Shown in pieces: positions 34,735 through 43,958 of a DNA stretch of 64,000 nucleotides (positions are counted from its first letter, which is position 1; each line of letters opens with the position of its first letter). The notes under the pieces were generated by a model that was not told where the DNA came from, did not search any database, and was given only the letters and a program-made list of their open reading frames with translations. The position numbers were made by a program, and so were the translations under genes. Origin of the DNA: Oscillospiraceae bacterium (GTDB taxonomy: Bacteria > Bacillota > Clostridia > Oscillospirales > CAG-272); NCBI GenBank assembly GCA_015064395.1, contig SVSH01000002.1:1-64000 (forward strand). Reading direction: 5' to 3'.

Positions 34735-35832
34735 ATGGCAATTGGAGCGAATGAAAAAGTAAGGATCGGTATCGTGGGCTGCGGCGGTATTGCCAACGGC
34801 AAGCATATGCCCTCGCTGGCAAAGCTTGACAACGTCGAGATGGTTGCTTTTTGCGATATTATCGTAGAACGTGCCGAGAAGGCCAAGGAGCAATACGGCA
34901 CGCCCGATGCGGCTGTGTATGAGGACTACAAGGAGCTGCTCCGGGATGAGACCATCGACGTCGTTCACGTCTGCACCCCTAACCGTGCACACAGCTTTAT
35001 TACGGTAGACGCACTGGAGGCCGGCAAGCACGTCATGTGCGAGAAGCCCATGGCGATCAATTCCGAGGAGGCCAAGAAGATGCTGGATGCCGCGGCACGC
35101 ACCGGCAAGAAGCTGTCCGTCGGTTATCAGTCCCGTCAGCGTCCCGATGCGCTGTATATGAAGAAGGAGGCGATGGACGGCACGTTTGGCGAGATCTATT
35201 ATGCCAAGGCAACAGCCCTTCGTCGCAGAGCCGTTCCCACCTGGGGCGTATTCCTCAACGAGTACGAGCAGGGCGGCGGTCCTCTGATCGACATCGGCAC
35301 CCACGCGCTTGACCTGACGCTGTGGATGATGGACAACTACAAGCCCAAGTACTGCATCGGTACGGCCTATCACAAGCTCAACAACGACACCAAAACGGGT
35401 AACGCGTGGGGCGACTGGGATCCTGCCAAGTTTACCGTCGAGGACAGTGCGTTTGGTATGATCGTCATGGAAAACGGCGCGACCATCATGCTGGAGTCCT
35501 CCTGGGCGCTGAACATGCTGGACACCCGTGAGGCGATCACCACCATTTGCGGCACCAAGGCCGGTGCCGATATGCTGGACGGCATTCGCATCAATGGCGT
35601 TCGCAACGGTTGCCAATACGTGCTCAAGCCCTCGCTGGCTGCCGGCGGTGTTGCCTTCTACGACGGCAACGGCAACGAGGCCCCCGAGGTTCGTGAGGCG
35701 CGTCAGTGGATCGACGCCGTGATCAACGACAAGGAGCCCTGCGTCACCCCCGAGCAGGCTTACACCATCACCCGCATTCTGGAGGGCATCTACACCTCGG
35801 CGAAGACGGGCGAGATCTATTACTTTAACTGA
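34735..35832 (+). CDS. Gfo/Idh/MocA-family oxidoreductase
   Basis: A 365-residue NAD(P)-dependent dehydrogenase. The Rossmann motif GIVGCGGIANGKH is at residues 11-23, catalytic CEKPMAI near 101 and DIGTHALDL near 186. Such enzymes oxidise sugars, inositols or amino sugars. CGGAGG precedes the ATG. A TIM-barrel epimerase gene follows by 17 nt, so both probably act on one sugar or cyclitol. The substrate is unknown. Confidence 0.9.
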   Translation: MAIGANEKVRIGIVGCGGIANGKHMPSLAKLDNVEMVAFCDIIVERAEKAKEQYGTPDAAVYEDYKELLRDETIDVVHVCTPNRAHSFITVDALEAGKHVMCEKPMAINSEEAKKMLDAAARTGKKLSVGYQSRQRPDALYMKKEAMDGTFGEIYYAKATALRRRAVPTWGVFLNEYEQGGGPLIDIGTHALDLTLWMMDNYKPKYCIGTAYHKLNNDTKTGNAWGDWDPAKFTVEDSAFGMIVMENGATIMLESSWALNMLDTREAITTICGTKAGADMLDGIRINGVRNGCQYVLKPSLAAGGVAFYDGNGNEAPEVREARQWIDAVINDKEPCVTPEQAYTITRILEGIYTSAKTGEIYYFN

Positions 35833-35849
35833 TCCCCGGAGGTAACATA

Positions 35850-36818
35850 ATGAAATTGAGTGTTCTTGCCAATCTTTATGGCGATAAGTCGCTGGACGAA
35901 ACGCTGGCCATTCTCACCGGTCTTGGTGTCCACACCGTGGAGCTGGGCGCGGGCGGTTATCCCGGAAAGGCACACTGCAATCCGGAGGAGTTGTTGTCAG
36001 ACGAGGCCAAGTACGAGGCCTTTATGGCAACGCTGAACAAGTATGACGTCACCGTCTGCGCGCTGGCCGCGCACGGCAACGCTCTGCATCCCAATGCCGA
36101 GATTGCCGCACAATTTGACAAGGATTTCCGTAACGCCGTTCTATTGGCTGAGAAGATGGGAGTAGATACCGTCATCACCTTCTCGGGCTGCCCCGGTGAC
36201 CATGAGGGAGCCAAGTATCCCAACTGGGTGACCTGCCCCTGGCCGGGAGATTTCCTTGAGATCCTGGACTGGCAGTGGAACGAAAAGGTCATTCCGTACT
36301 GGAAGGAGGCAGCGGCCTTTGCCGTTTCTCACAACGTGCCTCACATCGCCTTTGAGATGCATCCCGGCTTTTGCGTTTACAATCCCGAAACACTGCTTCG
36401 CCTGCGCGCGGCAGTAGGACCGGCGATCGGCGCGAACTTCGACCCCTCTCACCTGATCTGGCAGGGTATGGACCCCGTGGCGGCGATTCGTGAGCTGGCA
36501 GGGGCTATTTACCACGTGCACGCCAAGGATACCAAGGTGGATGCCTACAACACGGCCAAGAACGGCGTGCTGGACACCAAGCACTACGGCGACGAGCTGC
36601 ACCGCTCCTGGGTCTTCCGCACGGTTGGCTACGGTAACGGCGAGACCTACTGGCGCGATCTGGTCTCCAATCTGCGTCTTTGCGGCTATGACCGCGTGCT
36701 GTCCATCGAGCATGAGGACAGCCTGATGACCATCGACGAGGGCCTGCGTAAGGCGGTCGATTTCCTGAAGGGTGTCATTATCGAGGAGAGCAAGCCTACC
36801 ACCATGAGCTGGGCATAA
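35850..36818 (+). CDS. Sugar phosphate isomerase/epimerase (AP endonuclease 2 family)
   Basis: A 322-residue TIM-barrel protein. Metal ligands are visible as Glu in FEMHPGF (about 172), Asp in NFDPSHL (about 197), His in YHVHAKD (about 222) and Glu in SIEHED (about 288). It belongs to the IolE/xylose isomerase-like group often paired with Gfo/Idh/MocA dehydrogenases, as here. CGGAGG is upstream of the ATG, and a terminator follows. Confidence 0.9.
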   Translation: MKLSVLANLYGDKSLDETLAILTGLGVHTVELGAGGYPGKAHCNPEELLSDEAKYEAFMATLNKYDVTVCALAAHGNALHPNAEIAAQFDKDFRNAVLLAEKMGVDTVITFSGCPGDHEGAKYPNWVTCPWPGDFLEILDWQWNEKVIPYWKEAAAFAVSHNVPHIAFEMHPGFCVYNPETLLRLRAAVGPAIGANFDPSHLIWQGMDPVAAIRELAGAIYHVHAKDTKVDAYNTAKNGVLDTKHYGDELHRSWVFRTVGYGNGETYWRDLVSNLRLCGYDRVLSIEHEDSLMTIDEGLRKAVDFLKGVIIEESKPTTMSWA

Positions 36819-36832
36819 CAACAGAATAGACG

Positions 36833-36875
36833 GAACACCATCCGGCCGATATCGGTCGGGTGGTGTTCTTTTTTT
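36833..36875 (+). terminator. Terminator of the sugar operon
   Basis: gaacaccatccggccgat / atcggtcgggtggtgttc (two wobble pairs) followed by a run of T. It separates host genes from the phage module. Confidence 0.9.
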
Positions 36876-36879
36876 ATGC

Positions 36880-36917
36880 TTGGCACACGCTGACGCCAAA
36901 GGACACTGTTTGGCACA
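36880..36917 (+). promoter_or_regulatory. Direct repeat TTGGCACA upstream of terS
   Basis: TTGGCACA at 36880-36887 and again at 36910-36917, exactly 30 bp apart. No good -35/-10 pair with normal spacing was found between the terminator and terS, so these repeats are candidates for activator binding. Confidence 0.35.
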
Positions 36918-36972
36918 GGCCTTTGTGGTATGATGCCGGCGTACAGGAAAGAAAGGAGGGAACTGTGATGGA

Positions 36973-37401
36973 ATGACGGAGCAAAGCAAAACGGAGCGCA
37001 AGTGCGGGCGCAAGCATCTTGCCCGTATTGAAGGTATGTTTCGGACAGGCAACATCATCGGGCAGGCCGAGAAATACGTCAATGACTGTCTGGAGGGACC
37101 GGCAGAGGGGGAGCGGGCACAATTTCCCAATCTGGCGGGGCTTGGACGGGTCATGGGCGTCGGTCTTGGCGAATTGCAACGACTGGGTGAAAAATACCCG
37201 GCGGTGTATGATGCGGTGCTGGCCGTGCTGGAGGACGGCGCACTGAACGCGCAGAAAATTCCGGGCAAGTCGGCCCTGCTCGCCATGAATTACTTTCGAC
37301 GGCGACTGGGGTACGAGGTGCCTCGACCGCTCCCGCGTGAGTCGGGAGACAAGGAGGTCAGCATCGTGTTTGAGCACGACATCGGGGAGGACGGCAAATG
37401 A
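36973..37401 (+). CDS. Terminase small subunit-like protein
   Basis: A 142-residue protein with a helical core (about residues 20-115, GLGRVMGVGLGELQRLGEKYP) consistent with a phage small terminase that recognises DNA for packaging. The assignment rests on position before a clear large terminase as much as on sequence. The AGGAGG at 36954 is ideally spaced not for this ATG but for a two-codon ORF (ATG GAA TGA, 36968-36976) whose stop overlaps the terS start. Its own stop overlaps terL by ATGA. Confidence 0.75.
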   Translation: MTEQSKTERKCGRKHLARIEGMFRTGNIIGQAEKYVNDCLEGPAEGERAQFPNLAGLGRVMGVGLGELQRLGEKYPAVYDAVLAVLEDGALNAQKIPGKSALLAMNYFRRRLGYEVPRPLPRESGDKEVSIVFEHDIGEDGK

Positions 37402-38717
37402 GGCAGGTGGTACGCATTGGCGGTGTGCCTAACGAGAGGCAGGCGGAATTTTTTGCTTCCAGGGCGCGCTATACCGCTTACGGCGGCGCGCGGGGCGGAG
37501 GTAAATCCTGGGCGCTTCGGCGCAAGCTGATCGGGCTGTGTCTTTGCTATCCCGGTATTCGATGCCTCCTGGTGCGACGCACGCTGACCGAGCTCAAGGC
37601 CAATCACATCGCGCCGCTTTTGGGCGAGTATGGCGAGATCCTGCGCTTTTCGGCGGGAGAGAACGCCTTTTTGATGGACAACGGCAGTCGCATTGACTGC
37701 GGCTACTGCGACAGTGAGCGAGATGCTCTGCGCTATCAGGGGCAGGAATATGACATCATTGCCATTGATGAGGCGACCCAGTTGACCGAGACGCAATTCT
37801 GCGCCCTTAAGGCGGCCTTGCGCGGTGTGCGGGATATGCCAAGGCGCATGTACCTGACCTGCAATCCCGGCGGTGTGGGGCACGGCTGGGTCAAGCGTCT
37901 GTTTATCGATCGCAACTATCGGTCGGGAGAAGTCCCGGGGGACTACCGATTTATCTCTGCCCGGGTGTGGGATAATCGTGTTCTGATGGAGGCGGATCCC
38001 GAATACGTAGCGGCGCTCGAGTCGCTCCCGGAGCGTTTGCGTGCCGCCTGGCTGGAAGGGCGGTGGGACGTGTTCGAGGGGCAATTCTTTTCCGAGTTCG
38101 ATGAGGACAGGCACACGTTTGCCGACGGTGGGGACAGAGGCGAGGAGGTGTGTTGCTTTGTCGGTATGGACTACGGATTTGACCGACTGGCGCTTCTTTT
38201 GGTGTGTGAGGACAGAGAGGGTCGGCTTTGGGTGGAGCGGGAATATTGCTGCTCCGAGCTGACGCTGAGCGAGGCGGCCGAGCAGCTTTCCCGCTTTATC
38301 GCGGATTTGTCTTTTCGGGTAGAGTACGTCGTGGCGTCTCCCGATCTTTGGAATCGGCGTCAGGACAGCGGACTTTCCGGTATTGCGGTCATGATGCGCG
38401 CGGCGGCGCTACCGCCCTTTCGTCGGGCGGATGACCGACGGGTAGCGGGCTGGCGTCTGCTTCGCGAATACCTCCATGGCAAAGAGGGAGAGCCCTGTTT
38501 GCGAATTTCAAAGCAGTGTACTGAATTGATTTCCTGTATGCAGTCGCTGCTGTACGATCCCCACACCCCCGAGGATGCGGCATCGCATCCCCATGCCGTG
38601 ACGCACGCCCCTGAGGCGTTGCGGTATGCGGTGATGAGCCGCACGGGAAGGGGCGGACAGGAGGATGCCGAAGGACCATCCCCGTTCCGCTTTTCCCATC
38701 GGGGGGAATGGGATTGA
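37398..38717 (+). CDS. Phage terminase large subunit
   Basis: A 439-residue DNA-packaging motor. Walker A GGARGGGKSW is near residue 30, Walker B IIAIDEATQ near 120, coupling motif LTCNPGG near 153, and an RNase H-type nuclease domain starts with FVGMDYGFD near 256. All motifs are intact and the length is normal. It is translationally coupled to terS. Confidence 0.93.
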   Translation: MRQVVRIGGVPNERQAEFFASRARYTAYGGARGGGKSWALRRKLIGLCLCYPGIRCLLVRRTLTELKANHIAPLLGEYGEILRFSAGENAFLMDNGSRIDCGYCDSERDALRYQGQEYDIIAIDEATQLTETQFCALKAALRGVRDMPRRMYLTCNPGGVGHGWVKRLFIDRNYRSGEVPGDYRFISARVWDNRVLMEADPEYVAALESLPERLRAAWLEGRWDVFEGQFFSEFDEDRHTFADGGDRGEEVCCFVGMDYGFDRLALLLVCEDREGRLWVEREYCCSELTLSEAAEQLSRFIADLSFRVEYVVASPDLWNRRQDSGLSGIAVMMRAAALPPFRRADDRRVAGWRLLREYLHGKEGEPCLRISKQCTELISCMQSLLYDPHTPEDAASHPHAVTHAPEALRYAVMSRTGRGGQEDAEGPSPFRFSHRGEWD

Positions 38718-38740
38718 AGGCGCAAGAAAGGAGAGAAAAA

Positions 38741-40489
38741 ATGCAATATGTAAAAAATGGCGAAGGGGCGACGCAGGCTGTGATCGATCGCTTTTGCGGG
38801 CTGGACCGCTTGGGTCCTCTGTGTCGTGAGAGCGCCTTTGAGCTGCGCAATTTGCGTCTTTTGCCGGATGGCTCGCTACAGCGCCGCGAGGGGGCAAGGC
38901 CGCTTTTGCAACTGTCGAATGTCATAAGAGGGGCGACTTGCATTCAGCGCGGCGGCGCGCAGGAGAGCTATCTGGTGGCCGGTCAGACGGTTTACTTTTT
39001 GGAGCGAGCGCAAGAGACGTATGTCGCACAGGCCATCGGACAGATCGGCACTTCGTCGGGCAGAGTGGAATTTTGCTATCATGGCGGCATTCTCGTTTTG
39101 ATGGACGGGGAGGAGCTGTGGAGCGTGACTCCCTCGGGCGTGGCAAGAACGGAGGCGTACATTCCTCTGTATGGCAAGGACTGGGGCTACGAAGCGGCGG
39201 AGGAACGGGAGATATACGAGACGCCGAATCTGCTCTCCAGGCGCTTGCGCATCCAATACCGTTTGACGGAGGAGAGCAACACGGTCAGCACACAGCCGTT
39301 ATACCCGGTCTCGTGTGATCGGTTGTTTATCAACGGAGAAGAGATCACAAGCATCAGCTATTCCCAATCGGACGGGCTGATCTCCCTTGGGAGACATCGA
39401 GCTGCGGGGACGGTGGTGGAGGTCTTTGTCACCATGCCGGCAAGCTTTATTTCCCAAAGGAAGACCATATGCCGTGCGCGGCGTATGACGAGTGTGGGCG
39501 ACCCTATGTCGGAAAGAGTCATGCTATATGACGCTCCCGACGAGGCGCAGGTGTGGATCAGCCGGGCCACTCGGTGGGAGGATCGCCTTCGGATCCGTCA
39601 GGTGTTTCCCGGTTGCTGTATGATCTATCTGACGGAAAACGACAGATACTCGATCGGCAAGGGCAACGTCGAGGTGACGGGGGCTTGTCACCATTACGAC
39701 CGATCGCTGATCTTCACGGCAGGAGAGACCTGGATGGCAGACGGTGGCGAATATGAAAACGGCACCTTGCGTATGATCACGGTCAATTCCACACAAGGAT
39801 GTACGTCGCGGGATGGCGTTGCCACGTTGGGCAACACACCCTTGAGTGTGTGCGGCAATCGCATATTGGCTTGGAACAGCCGCACGGATGAGCGAGACGA
39901 GTGCAACGCCGCGAGCATATCGTTACCGATCGAGTCGCTGCTTGACGAGCGCTTTGCCACAAAGGGCGCTCTTTACGCGGATCCCATCCGCAATGAGCTG
40001 TGGTGCTATCTTCCGGGAGAAGCGGCCCGTATTCTGGTCTGGCAGGCGGACAGCAAGACCTGGACCAGCTTTGACGGGTTTGTGGCAGATCGCGTGTTCT
40101 GTCTGGAGGGGCGTGTCGGCTTTTATCACGGCAACACGCTGTACTGCTTGAACGAGCAGGTCGGTGTGGATACGGACGAAAGCGGCGAGACGAGACCTAT
40201 CGAGGTCGAATATCTCAGCTCGTATCTGGATTTTGGAGAGCCGGCGGCTACCAAGCACGTCAGCAGTGCGGACATTTTAGCGCAGTGCGAGTCGGGAGAG
40301 ATGACCCTTCTTTTGCAACGGGCGGACGGAAAGAAAACGGCCGTTTGCATGCAGGGAGAAGGTGGCCGGCTTTCTCTCTTGCACCGCCGTGTCAACGTGG
40401 GAAGATTTCGGTTTTTACGCGCTGGCTTTCGCACCTCTTGCAAGGGGGCTGTGCGCGTGTTCGGCCTTCACGTCACGGCGCGGCATTGA
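38741..40489 (+). CDS. Phage tail-nozzle-like structural protein
   Basis: A 582-residue beta-rich protein. The start (ELRNLRLLPDGSLQRREGA) followed by repeated GA.CI...G, YLVAGQTVY and GGILVLMDG strands fits podovirus nozzle/tail-tubular proteins, a likely beta-propeller. This is a pattern-level call without catalytic motifs. The ATG at 38741 follows AAAGGAG; an upstream frame start lies inside terL. The position between terminase and portal is unusual. Confidence 0.6.
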   Translation: MQYVKNGEGATQAVIDRFCGLDRLGPLCRESAFELRNLRLLPDGSLQRREGARPLLQLSNVIRGATCIQRGGAQESYLVAGQTVYFLERAQETYVAQAIGQIGTSSGRVEFCYHGGILVLMDGEELWSVTPSGVARTEAYIPLYGKDWGYEAAEEREIYETPNLLSRRLRIQYRLTEESNTVSTQPLYPVSCDRLFINGEEITSISYSQSDGLISLGRHRAAGTVVEVFVTMPASFISQRKTICRARRMTSVGDPMSERVMLYDAPDEAQVWISRATRWEDRLRIRQVFPGCCMIYLTENDRYSIGKGNVEVTGACHHYDRSLIFTAGETWMADGGEYENGTLRMITVNSTQGCTSRDGVATLGNTPLSVCGNRILAWNSRTDERDECNAASISLPIESLLDERFATKGALYADPIRNELWCYLPGEAARILVWQADSKTWTSFDGFVADRVFCLEGRVGFYHGNTLYCLNEQVGVDTDESGETRPIEVEYLSSYLDFGEPAATKHVSSADILAQCESGEMTLLLQRADGKKTAVCMQGEGGRLSLLHRRVNVGRFRFLRAGFRTSCKGAVRVFGLHVTARH

Positions 40490-40521
40490 TTCTTTGAATC
40501 TGGATGAAAGGAGAAAAACAA

Positions 40522-42111
40522 ATGAACAAAACGAAAGCCTGGGAGCAATATGAGGCGGGGCAGGCATACAAGCGTCGCATTGGTCTTTACGAGACGGTCG
40601 GGCGCAATCAGCGCTTTTACTGTGGCGATCAATGGGGCGACAGCCGCACCGAGCGTGCGCTCCCCAAGCCGGTATTCAACGTGGTGCGCCGCGTGACGGA
40701 TTATCTGATCGGTGCTGTAGCGGGCGGCAAGGTCTCGGTCGGCTATGAGGATAATTCCTCGATGGTGCTTGCGGATGACGTGCTTGCTGCGCGTATGCGA
40801 GAGGGCATCGCCATGCTGAATCATCACGTGGCGTATCGCTGGGAAAATTGTCACATGGATCGCCTGATCTACCGTCTTTTGCTGGATGCGGCGCTGTCGG
40901 GCGACGGCGTGCTGTACTGCTACTGGGACAGCGCGCTCCCCGGTGCGGATGCCTTTGGCGGTGACATTCGGACGGTGCGTTGGAGCAACTGCGAGCTGTA
41001 TGCGGCGGACATGAACCGCGCGGATATTCAGAGCCAGGAGTACATCATTTTGGCGGGGCGCGAGAGCGTTGCCAAGCTGCGCCGCGAGGCCAAGGAGGCA
41101 GGGCTGGATGAAGAGCAGATCGCACGTATCCGATCGGATGCGACGTCGCTGATGGCGGCGAGCCGCCCCATCCCGGAGCTCGAGGATGAGGAGCAGGCCA
41201 AGGCGACGGTGCTGTTGAAGTTCTTTAAGCAGGACGGTGTGGTGTGGTTTGAAAAATCCACCCGCGAGGTAGTCCTTCGCCGCGTGGAGACGGGCATGCA
41301 CCTGTATCCCGTTGCCTACTTCAACTGGATGCCCACCTACGGCAGCTTCCACGGAACGGCACCGGCCAGCGGCATGGTGGCCAATCAGAAATTCATCAAT
41401 CGGGCGTATGCCATGATGATGAAGCACATGACTGACACGGCCTTTTCCAAGGTCATCTACGACAAGAGCCGCATTCCCGAATGGACCAACGAGGTCGGAG
41501 AGGCCATCGCGGCTGTTGGCGGTAATTTGGCCGATGCGGTGCAGGTGGTCGGTACGGGCCATATGCAGGATGGCTACATGGCGCTGATCGAGAGTGCCAT
41601 CAGTGTGACCAAGGAGCTGGCGGGAGCGACAGACACCGCACTCGGCTCGGCGCAAGCCAGCAACACCAGTGCGATCCTTGCTCTGCAGGAGGCGTCGAGG
41701 ACGGCGCTTCTGCAGGTCAACACCGCCTACCAGCAGTGCCTGGAGGATGTGGCTGACATTTGGGCAGATATGCTGTGCGCCAGCTGCAATGGAGAGCGAC
41801 TGCTGCCCATGCTGGCTGACGGCGAGCGCCGCTTGAGTCGCATCGACTTTGAAGCACTGCGACAGGGCATTTTGCACGCTCACGTGGAGATCGGCAATCT
41901 GACGCAGTACAGCGCCAGCGGTACCCAAAACACGCTGGAAAAGCTGCTTGACGGCGGACATATCACGCTGGAGCAGTATCTGGAGCAGCTGCCCGCAGGC
42001 ATCTTGCCGATGAGAGGGCTGTTGCTCTCACAATGGAAAGAACAACGAGCAAAGGAGGAGAGTGACGATGGACGTGGAGCAGATCAGTCTGGAGCTGCCC
42101 GAGACGCTTGA
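40522..42111 (+). CDS. Phage portal protein
   Basis: A 529-residue protein with the layout of P22-like portals: N-terminal RFYCGDQWGD.R and PVFNVVRRVTDYLIGAVAG (about 30-70), a wing with mixed strands, a long stem-helix region containing FINRAYAMMMKHMTDTAFSK (about 285-305), and the tunnel-loop/crown part with TDTALGSAQASNTSAILALQ (about 373-392). It forms the dodecameric DNA gate of the capsid. AAAGGAG precedes the ATG at 40522. The 3' end overlaps the next gene by 44 nt. Confidence 0.88.
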   Translation: MNKTKAWEQYEAGQAYKRRIGLYETVGRNQRFYCGDQWGDSRTERALPKPVFNVVRRVTDYLIGAVAGGKVSVGYEDNSSMVLADDVLAARMREGIAMLNHHVAYRWENCHMDRLIYRLLLDAALSGDGVLYCYWDSALPGADAFGGDIRTVRWSNCELYAADMNRADIQSQEYIILAGRESVAKLRREAKEAGLDEEQIARIRSDATSLMAASRPIPELEDEEQAKATVLLKFFKQDGVVWFEKSTREVVLRRVETGMHLYPVAYFNWMPTYGSFHGTAPASGMVANQKFINRAYAMMMKHMTDTAFSKVIYDKSRIPEWTNEVGEAIAAVGGNLADAVQVVGTGHMQDGYMALIESAISVTKELAGATDTALGSAQASNTSAILALQEASRTALLQVNTAYQQCLEDVADIWADMLCASCNGERLLPMLADGERRLSRIDFEALRQGILHAHVEIGNLTQYSASGTQNTLEKLLDGGHITLEQYLEQLPAGILPMRGLLLSQWKEQRAKEESDDGRGADQSGAARDA

Positions 42112-42622
42112 GGCGGCACAAGCGCAAGCATCGGAAATGCAAGATATTCACCAGGACACGCAAGAGGAGTCTTGCGATGAAGCCTGCGAGGAGACTTGCG
42201 AGGCGACGCAAGAGGCGCAATCGGAGATGCAGGAGACGATCGAGGCGCTGAACACGCGCATTCGTGAGCTGGAGGGAGTGCTGGCCGAGAGGCAGGCGCT
42301 GGCCGATCGCATGACGAGAGAATGCGAGGAGTTTGAAGCGTATTTCCCCGAGGTGTCCTTGAGAAGGCTGCCGGACGAGGTTTGGACACAGGTTCATGCG
42401 GGCGTTCCGTTGGCGGCGGCCTATGCCTTGTACGAGCGAGGCCTTCGCAACCAGACCGAGGCGGCACAGGAGCAGAACGCACGCAATGCCGCTCACCTTC
42501 CCACAGCTCCCGCTCCGGCGGAGTCTCGCTATTTTTCCCCCGCACAGGTCCGGGCGATGAGCCGCCGTGAGGTGCGGGAAAATTATGACCGCATTTTTGA
42601 AAGCATGCGGCATTGGCAATAA
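42068..42622 (+). CDS. Capsid scaffolding-like protein
   Basis: A 184-residue acidic, Gln/Glu-rich helical protein with a coiled coil (about residues 10-95) and a conserved C-terminus, YFSPAQVRAMSRREVRENYD followed by RIFESMRHW. This helix-loop-helix end plus the place directly before the capsid gene suggests a scaffolding protein. AGGAGG fits the ATG at 42068 better than a GTG at 42062. It overlaps the portal gene. Confidence 0.7.
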   Translation: MDVEQISLELPETLEAAQAQASEMQDIHQDTQEESCDEACEETCEATQEAQSEMQETIEALNTRIRELEGVLAERQALADRMTRECEEFEAYFPEVSLRRLPDEVWTQVHAGVPLAAAYALYERGLRNQTEAAQEQNARNAAHLPTAPAPAESRYFSPAQVRAMSRREVRENYDRIFESMRHWQ

Positions 42623-42676
42623 CATAACAACAAAAAAGCCTGAAAAAAAGGCAAAAAATCAAAGGAGGAACAAACA

Positions 42677-43510
42677 ATGGCTATTACGAATTTTATTTCT
42701 ACGGTATGGAGTGAGACGCTGGCAGGGGCTTTGGACACCCGCTACGTTGGCGTTGCTAACTGCAATCGCGCCTACGAGGGCGACATCCGCGAGCAGGGTG
42801 CTGTTGTCAAGATCTGCGGCATCGGCGAGGTCACGGTAGGGGATTATACCAAAAACACCGATATGTCCACCCCCCAGACGCTGGATGACCGAGCACGCGA
42901 ATTGCGCATCGACCAGGCAAAGTATTTTAACTTCCAGATCGACGACATCGATCGTGCCCAGTCCTCGCCTGCGCTGATGAACGAGGCGATGAGAGCGGCA
43001 GCTGCTGCACTGGCCAACACGGCGGATTCTTACGTCTTCGGTCTTTACAAGGATGCCGGCTCCACCTATTCCAGAGACATCACCACGCCCGAGCAGGTCA
43101 TCGATATGCTCATCTCGGGTCGTACTGCACTGTATTCTGCCGGTGTGACGGATGCGTCTGATATCGTTCTGGAGGTCTCGCCCGAGGTCGCGGCCCTTAT
43201 CCTGAAGGCTAAGATCGCGCTGTCTACCGACAACGGTGAGGCCCTGGAGGCAGGCTGCCTCGGTAGCCTTGGCGGCTGCAAGATCTACGTCAGCTCCAAC
43301 ATCGTCAAGGAGGTCGAGGGCGAAAAGGCATATCACATGTGCCTGGCAAGAAGCAAGCGCGCGATCGCCTTTGCCGAGCAGCTGTCCGAGATCGATGCTT
43401 ACCGTCCCGAGAAGCGCTTTGCTGACGCGGTCAAGGGTCTGCATCTGTACGGTGCAAAGGTGGTATATCCCACCGAGCTGGTCGTTATCAAGATGGGTAT
43501 TCCCGTATAA
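42677..43510 (+). CDS. Phage major capsid protein (P22-coat-like)
   Basis: A 277-residue HK97-fold-type coat protein. It begins MAITNFISTVWSETLAGALD, then shows GAVVKICGIGEVTVGDYTKN (about 41-60), the DQAKYFNFQIDDIDRAQ spine segment (about 76-92) and a C-terminal strand ELVVIKMGIPV. It is shorter than P22 coat (about 430), lacking an inserted domain. AAAGGAGG precedes the ATG. Codon use appears more optimised than in neighbours, as expected for an abundant structural protein. Confidence 0.85.
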   Translation: MAITNFISTVWSETLAGALDTRYVGVANCNRAYEGDIREQGAVVKICGIGEVTVGDYTKNTDMSTPQTLDDRARELRIDQAKYFNFQIDDIDRAQSSPALMNEAMRAAAAALANTADSYVFGLYKDAGSTYSRDITTPEQVIDMLISGRTALYSAGVTDASDIVLEVSPEVAALILKAKIALSTDNGEALEAGCLGSLGGCKIYVSSNIVKEVEGEKAYHMCLARSKRAIAFAEQLSEIDAYRPEKRFADAVKGLHLYGAKVVYPTELVVIKMGIPV

Positions 43511-43519
43511 GGTGAGTCC

Positions 43520-43906
43520 ATGACCAACCGCGAGATTTACGATGCGGCGCTGGCGTTGCTCGCCGAGGAGCAGTACGAGGATTGCGCTGACTACGAGGCG
43601 CGCGCCCCGTATCTGTTAGGTTCATTTTTGAATGAGTGCAACGAGGCCGGTGCTTTTTATCGCAGTGCGCACGGCCAAAGCGGAGATGGGGAGGAGACGA
43701 CGCTGTGTCCGGATCTGGACGGCGAATTTCCTTTGCCCGCCCGCTTTGCCACGGCGGCCGCCTTTTACGTTGCGGCACTGCTGATCGAACGAGAAGACGA
43801 GAGCTTTTCCGATCGGCTGTTTGCCCGCTATGCGGATGACGTCACCCGCATATTGCGAGACGGCTGCCCCGGTGTGTCGGTGAGCATCCGAGACGTTTAC
43901 GCATAA
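43520..43906 (+). CDS. Head-tail connector-like protein
   Basis: A 128-residue helical protein immediately after the capsid gene (9 nt). Small helical proteins at this place usually form the adaptor ring under the portal; I infer this from position and size, with no signature motif. It is the last gene of the module and is followed by a terminator. Confidence 0.6.
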   Translation: MTNREIYDAALALLAEEQYEDCADYEARAPYLLGSFLNECNEAGAFYRSAHGQSGDGEETTLCPDLDGEFPLPARFATAAAFYVAALLIEREDESFSDRLFARYADDVTRILRDGCPGVSVSIRDVYA

Positions 43907-43926
43907 GCGTCCCATCATACAAAGAA

Positions 43927-43953
43927 GGGGCTGTCGCATCTGGCGACAGCCCC
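43927..43953. terminator. Terminator between phage module and hprK
   Basis: 11-bp stem ggggctgtcgc/gcgacagcccc, loop atctg. The T-rich side is on the minus strand (hprK), with only a short T stretch on the plus strand. Confidence 0.8.
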
Positions 43954-43958
43954 TATCG

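Noticed and set aside
36908..36930. Sigma-54 promoter before terS
   Set aside because: TTGGCAC is present but the GC element at -12 is missing and the spacing is off by one; not convincing.
40468..41961. A 497-codon minus-strand frame across the portal gene
   Set aside because: The portal on the plus strand has the ribosome site and family-like segments; the minus frame lacks both.
36833..43953. Phage attachment sites flanking the head module
   Set aside because: I found no direct repeat shared by the two edges beyond ordinary terminators, and no tRNA gene adjoins it.
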